From NCBI GenBank assembly GCA_913030785.1, contig CAJWER010000109.1, forward strand, positions 1 to 9,186: DNA of 9,186 bases. The letters run 5' to 3'. The translations under genes and the position numbers were made by a program. Below the pieces are notes generated by a model, which saw nothing but the letters and a program-made list of their open reading frames with translations, made no database searches and was not told the DNA's origin. The DNA comes from an uncultured Chloroflexota bacterium (GTDB lineage Bacteria > Chloroflexota > Dehalococcoidia > Lucifugimonadales > CAJWER01). Position 1 is the stretch's first letter; the number at the start of each line of letters is the position of its first letter. Below are positions 6,872 through 9,186 of this stretch, in pieces.

Positions 6872-7834
6872 TCACTCCGTACCCCCGAGAACCTCCTCGG
6901 CCAACGAAGCCATCGTCATGACTCGCATGCTTCCCTCCGCGCGGAGCCGAGCTACCTCACCGAATATGGTGTCCAGCCAATCTAGCATCGCGCCCGAGGT
7001 GCCTATGTTCCAGGGGTGGAACCAGAGGTGAAAGACAGCGCCAGTCCTTGCACTTTTGCGTAGACCAAGAATCGCCTGGCGCGTTCGAGAGCGTCCTGGG
7101 ATCATGGCCCTTATGCCATCCGGAGGCATTAGGAACATCGATGCGGGGATATTTACGACGCCTGAGGTCACCTGGAGGTCCTTGTAGACCGGTGGGGAGA
7201 TGCCGAAAAGCCTGTGCGCAAAGTGACCCGCTCGAACCATCGGGCCGGGTAGGTTTCCGTACCACGAGCACTCTGGACCTCTGTAGGATGTGAATCCTTC
7301 CTGCTCCAATACATCTAGGTGGGCTACATGATTGCGGGGATATACGAAGGATTCCAAACGGAGACCCCGACTGGCAGCCAGATCGCAGCACTTTCGTATC
7401 TGCGACGCCGCAATATCGCGGCTTACGGCGGGGTCGTTCATCGGCAGGTGGCTGAACGTGTGGCAGCCCACCTCATGCTCCGGCCGAGCCTCCCGCACAA
7501 GGTCCAGGATGTCATCGCCATACCAGAACGGGTCTGACTGCCGGTCGCTTCCGGGATCATGATGGTGCCACTGGTGATCGTACCAGGGGAAGCGCGCCGT
7601 CAGGACATCAGGGTGTGGGTCGGCCCCTGTTGTCTCACGGTGACAGCTATTGAGGAGCAGATGACCGACAAACGCCCAGGTTGCCGATATGTTGTGTCGG
7701 CCCAACAGCGCCAGCAGGCTCTCGATGTTCTGGCGGGTCCGTTCCAGGTGACCTCGATAGGTCCGAAAGCCCCCCTTGTCCATGGTGCCCCAGGCGAGCT
7801 CGGTATCTAGAGATAGTACGAATGTGCCGGTCAT
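6872..7834 (-). CDS. Polysaccharide deacetylase (NodB-homology family)
   Basis: This 320-residue protein is counted from ATG 7834. The frame stays open to a GTG at 7900 (342 residues), but ATG 7834 is preferred. It has GAGG five bases upstream, and it puts the first beta strand, MTGTFVLSLDTELAWG, at the N-terminus as is usual for the family. The enzyme would remove N- or O-acetyl groups from a glycan using a divalent metal. Visible motifs are D10-x-E12 (SLDTE, the family's D-x-E form of motif 1), the metal-binding HTFSH (125-129), YPRN (165-168, in place of RxPxG) and the late His in HLWFHPW (269-275). A segment with WYDHQWHHHDPGSDRQSDP (84-102) and WYGDD looks like the insert seen in related deacetylases. 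There is no signal peptide or membrane helix, so it probably acts in the cytoplasm, perhaps on a lipid- or nucleotide-linked precursor (inference). It lies 108 bp after the hydrolase stop and 16 bp before the DUF4012 start. Confidence 0.93.
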   Translation of the reverse strand: MTGTFVLSLDTELAWGTMDKGGFRTYRGHLERTRQNIESLLALLGRHNISATWAFVGHLLLNSCHRETTGADPHPDVLTARFPWYDHQWHHHDPGSDRQSDPFWYGDDILDLVREARPEHEVGCHTFSHLPMNDPAVSRDIAASQIRKCCDLAASRGLRLESFVYPRNHVAHLDVLEQEGFTSYRGPECSWYGNLPGPMVRAGHFAHRLFGISPPVYKDLQVTSGVVNIPASMFLMPPDGIRAMIPGRSRTRQAILGLRKSARTGAVFHLWFHPWNIGTSGAMLDWLDTIFGEVARLRAEGSMRVMTMASLAEEVLGGTE

Positions 7835-7839
7835 ATAAA

Positions 7840-7843
7840 CCTC
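7840..7843 (-). promoter_or_regulatory. Ribosome binding site that fixes the deacetylase start
   Basis: The minus strand reads GACGAGGTTTAT immediately before ATG 7834, giving GAGG with a 5-nt spacer. It is the clearest Shine-Dalgarno site on the minus strand of this window. The alternative GTG at 7900 has none, so this site decides the start. Confidence 0.75.
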
Positions 7844-7888
7844 GTCGTCGTTTGCCAGAGGTAGTACGAGAGCGTGCTTGAGGCGTAC

Positions 7889-7894
7889 ATTGTA
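7889..7894 (-). promoter_or_regulatory. Possible -10 element upstream of the deacetylase
   Basis: On the minus strand TACAAT (plus strand ATTGTA) matches the sigma-70 -10 consensus at five of six positions, inside the AT-richest part of the 108-bp gap 7835-7942. Transcription would begin about 45-50 bases before ATG 7834. No good -35 hexamer is seen at 16-18 bp spacing, so this is only a candidate internal promoter for the deacetylase/DUF4012/lipoprotein genes. Confidence 0.22.
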
Positions 7895-7942
7895 ATACAC
7901 GGTAATCTGGTCAGCGGAAGCTGGCGAACCGAAACACCCCGG

Positions 7943-9186
7943 TTAGTCGGCGAAGACGGTGTTGCCTACGGCATCACATTTTAGCTTTTGGGCTAGCTGC
8001 AGCGACCTCGTGCGGTAGGTCTCTCCAAGGCAGTTAGGGGCCGTGCCGATCGCCGGGTCATCGAGAAGGCTGATGCCCATGTACCCGTCATTCGAGATAT
8101 TGATGAGGTCGCGATAGGTCTTGTAGAGGAACCACTTCTCAACGCCGAGCCTCTCCGCGTTGACGTCCAACCAGTCCAGCACCTCGATCATGTAATTGCT
8201 CATCTTTTCCGGGTGGTACACTCCCCCGGGTCCTATTTCACACTCGCTACTTTGCACCTGTGTATCGTTGCACGCCGCTCCGGTGGTCTTGAGAACCCAA
8301 ACGGTATCGTATCCCACATGAACTGCTAGTTCCATTATCCAGATGGGCTTGGAATCATGGCCAATGGAGTCGAGATATTGTCTCATGGCGACCAGCTGTT
8401 GGGTGGCTATCCAGGAGTGCTTTTCACTTCCGCCCCCTGCAAAGTTTATGGGCCCAGCTCCAGGAACATATAGCGGTTTCTGTAAAGGGTCGTTGTTGGG
8501 TGTGTTGATCCAGTCGATAGGATAGGTGTCGATTGCCCACACATCGACCGGAGGCTTTAAGTCGTACTTGGCTTCGTAGGCATCCACGAACGCGTTGGCC
8601 CAATCCATGCCGAGTTGGTAGCCGATGCAACCGATGCAAGTGAAGTCCCAGTTCAGGACACTCGGACTGAGAATCGTCGCCGTGGGGTCGGCGGCCTTCA
8701 ATACCGTCGCGAAGTAGTGGAACAGCGGCGCCCATTTGTCCCCGGTCATGTAGCCATAACGATTTGGCTCTCCGAAAATGTACCAGGCGCTACCTGGATT
8801 GGCTTGAGCCATGGCCTGGAGTTGGGATTTGGTCCAGAGCCCCAGCTGTGCTATCTCCGGGTCTGATAACTCGTCGATGAAAGCCGGCCAGGGTTTCTCA
8901 GCTGCCCAGGCTGCCGCAGATGTCGGTACTTTGAGATAAGGGACCTTACTCGCACCGTCGGGCACCTGGGTCATGTCGCTTTCCAGGTCCAGGTACCACC
9001 GCACACCGAGCTGCTTAAGGACATCGAGGTTATGGCCCTTCGTACGTGAGTGGAGCACCACGCCCATCCGCTCATCGCCGGGCAACGGGACAGGCGTGGC
9101 TGTGGGTGTCGGTGGGACAGGCGTACTGGTAGGTGTCGGCGGGACAGGCGTGCTGGTGGGTGTCGGCGGGACAGGCGTGCTGGTGG
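7943..9186 (-). CDS. Secreted glycoside hydrolase, clan GH-A-like, N-terminus outside the window (partial)
   Basis: The frame is open from the right edge to a TAA at 7943-7945, giving about 413 codons. A TTG at 9085 could be read as a start, but the frame continues upstream as ...TPTSTPVPPTPTATPVPLPGDER. This is a Pro/Thr linker typical of secreted or anchored enzymes, so the true start is beyond 9186. The catalytic part (9070 to 7943) resembles a (beta/alpha)8 retaining hydrolase of the GH39/GH5/Glyco_hydro_cc kind. WYIFGEPNRYGY holds the likely acid/base Glu (codon 8768-8770), and KPIWIMELAVH holds the likely nucleophile Glu (codon 8330-8332). Between them are the barrel-strand-like segments ATILSPSVLNWDF and VDVWAIDTYPIDW. 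Six Cys residues, including a CIGC pair, suggest disulfides and export. The substrate cannot be read from sequence; a surface or environmental polysaccharide is the natural guess given the deacetylase next door. The exact family is uncertain. Confidence 0.85.
   Translation of the reverse strand, partial: TSTPVPPTPTSTPVPPTPTSTPVPPTPTATPVPLPGDERMGVVLHSRTKGHNLDVLKQLGVRWYLDLESDMTQVPDGASKVPYLKVPTSAAAWAAEKPWPAFIDELSDPEIAQLGLWTKSQLQAMAQANPGSAWYIFGEPNRYGYMTGDKWAPLFHYFATVLKAADPTATILSPSVLNWDFTCIGCIGYQLGMDWANAFVDAYEAKYDLKPPVDVWAIDTYPIDWINTPNNDPLQKPLYVPGAGPINFAGGGSEKHSWIATQQLVAMRQYLDSIGHDSKPIWIMELAVHVGYDTVWVLKTTGAACNDTQVQSSECEIGPGGVYHPEKMSNYMIEVLDWLDVNAERLGVEKWFLYKTYRDLINISNDGYMGISLLDDPAIGTAPNCLGETYRTRSLQLAQKLKCDAVGNTVFAD
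9089..9186 (-). repeat. 27-bp tandem repeat encoding a Pro/Thr linker
   Basis: The unit GACAGGCGTGCTGGTGGGTG plus TCGGCGG (27 bp) occurs at 9089-9115, 9116-9142, 9143-9169 and as a partial copy at 9170-9186, running off the edge. The third copy and the visible part of the fourth are identical; the first two differ at a few bases. Being a multiple of three, each unit adds nine residues (TPTSTPVPP on the minus strand) to the linker of the hydrolase. Near-identical copies point to recent expansion and possible length variation between strains. Confidence 0.9.

Noticed and set aside
6329..6985. 218-codon plus-strand open frame opposite the start of the DUF4012 gene
   Set aside because: It is a Ser/Arg/Thr-rich translation antisense to a clearly coding helical region and crosses into the deacetylase gene end, which is typical of a shadow frame.
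7835..7900. N-terminal extension of the deacetylase from GTG 7900
   Set aside because: There is no ribosome site before the GTG, the extra 22 residues precede the usual first strand of the fold, and ATG 7834 has a well-placed GAGG.
7927..7944. Inverted repeat AACCG / CGGTT at the hydrolase stop as a possible terminator
   Set aside because: The stem has only five base pairs, overlaps the stop codon and is not followed by a T-run on the minus strand.
9089..9186. Regular repeats at the right edge as a CRISPR array
   Set aside because: The copies are directly adjacent with no spacers, the unit length is a multiple of three, and they translate in frame to a Pro/Thr linker.

Overview
The window looks like part of a cell-surface polysaccharide or envelope region from a GC-rich environmental bacterium, most plausibly a member of the Chloroflexota. 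That placement is an inference from style. The clues are Pro/Thr linkers of the TPTxTPVPP type, lipoproteins carrying chains of Ig-like repeats, a large DUF4012 membrane protein, and a bifunctional GDP-mannose enzyme. No rRNA, tRNA or taxonomic marker gene is present to confirm it.

Layout. The left edge (plus strand) holds the last 83 codons of a helical, TPR-like protein. A weak terminator-like hairpin follows, then a complete manC-type gene (322-1791) for mannose-1-phosphate guanylyltransferase/mannose-6-phosphate isomerase. manC converges with a five-gene minus-strand block that runs from the right edge to 1810. The 18 bp between the two convergent stop codons sit inside a perfect 8-bp inverted repeat whose arms contain both stops.

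In transcription order the minus-strand block is: a secreted clan-A-like glycoside hydrolase whose N-terminus lies beyond the window behind a 27-bp tandem-repeat Pro/Thr linker; a NodB-type polysaccharide deacetylase (better start at 7834, with a clear GAGG site); an 845-residue DUF4012 membrane protein; a lipoprotein with five Ig-like repeats; and a lipoprotein carrying a staphylococcal-nuclease fold plus a small C-terminal module. The last three genes overlap or nearly touch (16-bp gap upstream of the DUF4012 gene, then 14-bp and 4-bp overlaps), so they very probably form one transcript with the deacetylase.

How they may work together (inference): ManC supplies GDP-mannose for a surface glycan. 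The hydrolase and deacetylase would trim or modify glycan. The DUF4012 protein and the two lipoproteins would form an outside-facing, membrane-anchored assembly. The most unusual points are the nuclease-fold lipoprotein, which has lost several catalytic residues, and the tight DUF4012/Ig-lipoprotein/nuclease-fold set, which reads like an uncharacterised envelope module. I see no mobile element, CRISPR array or RNA gene.
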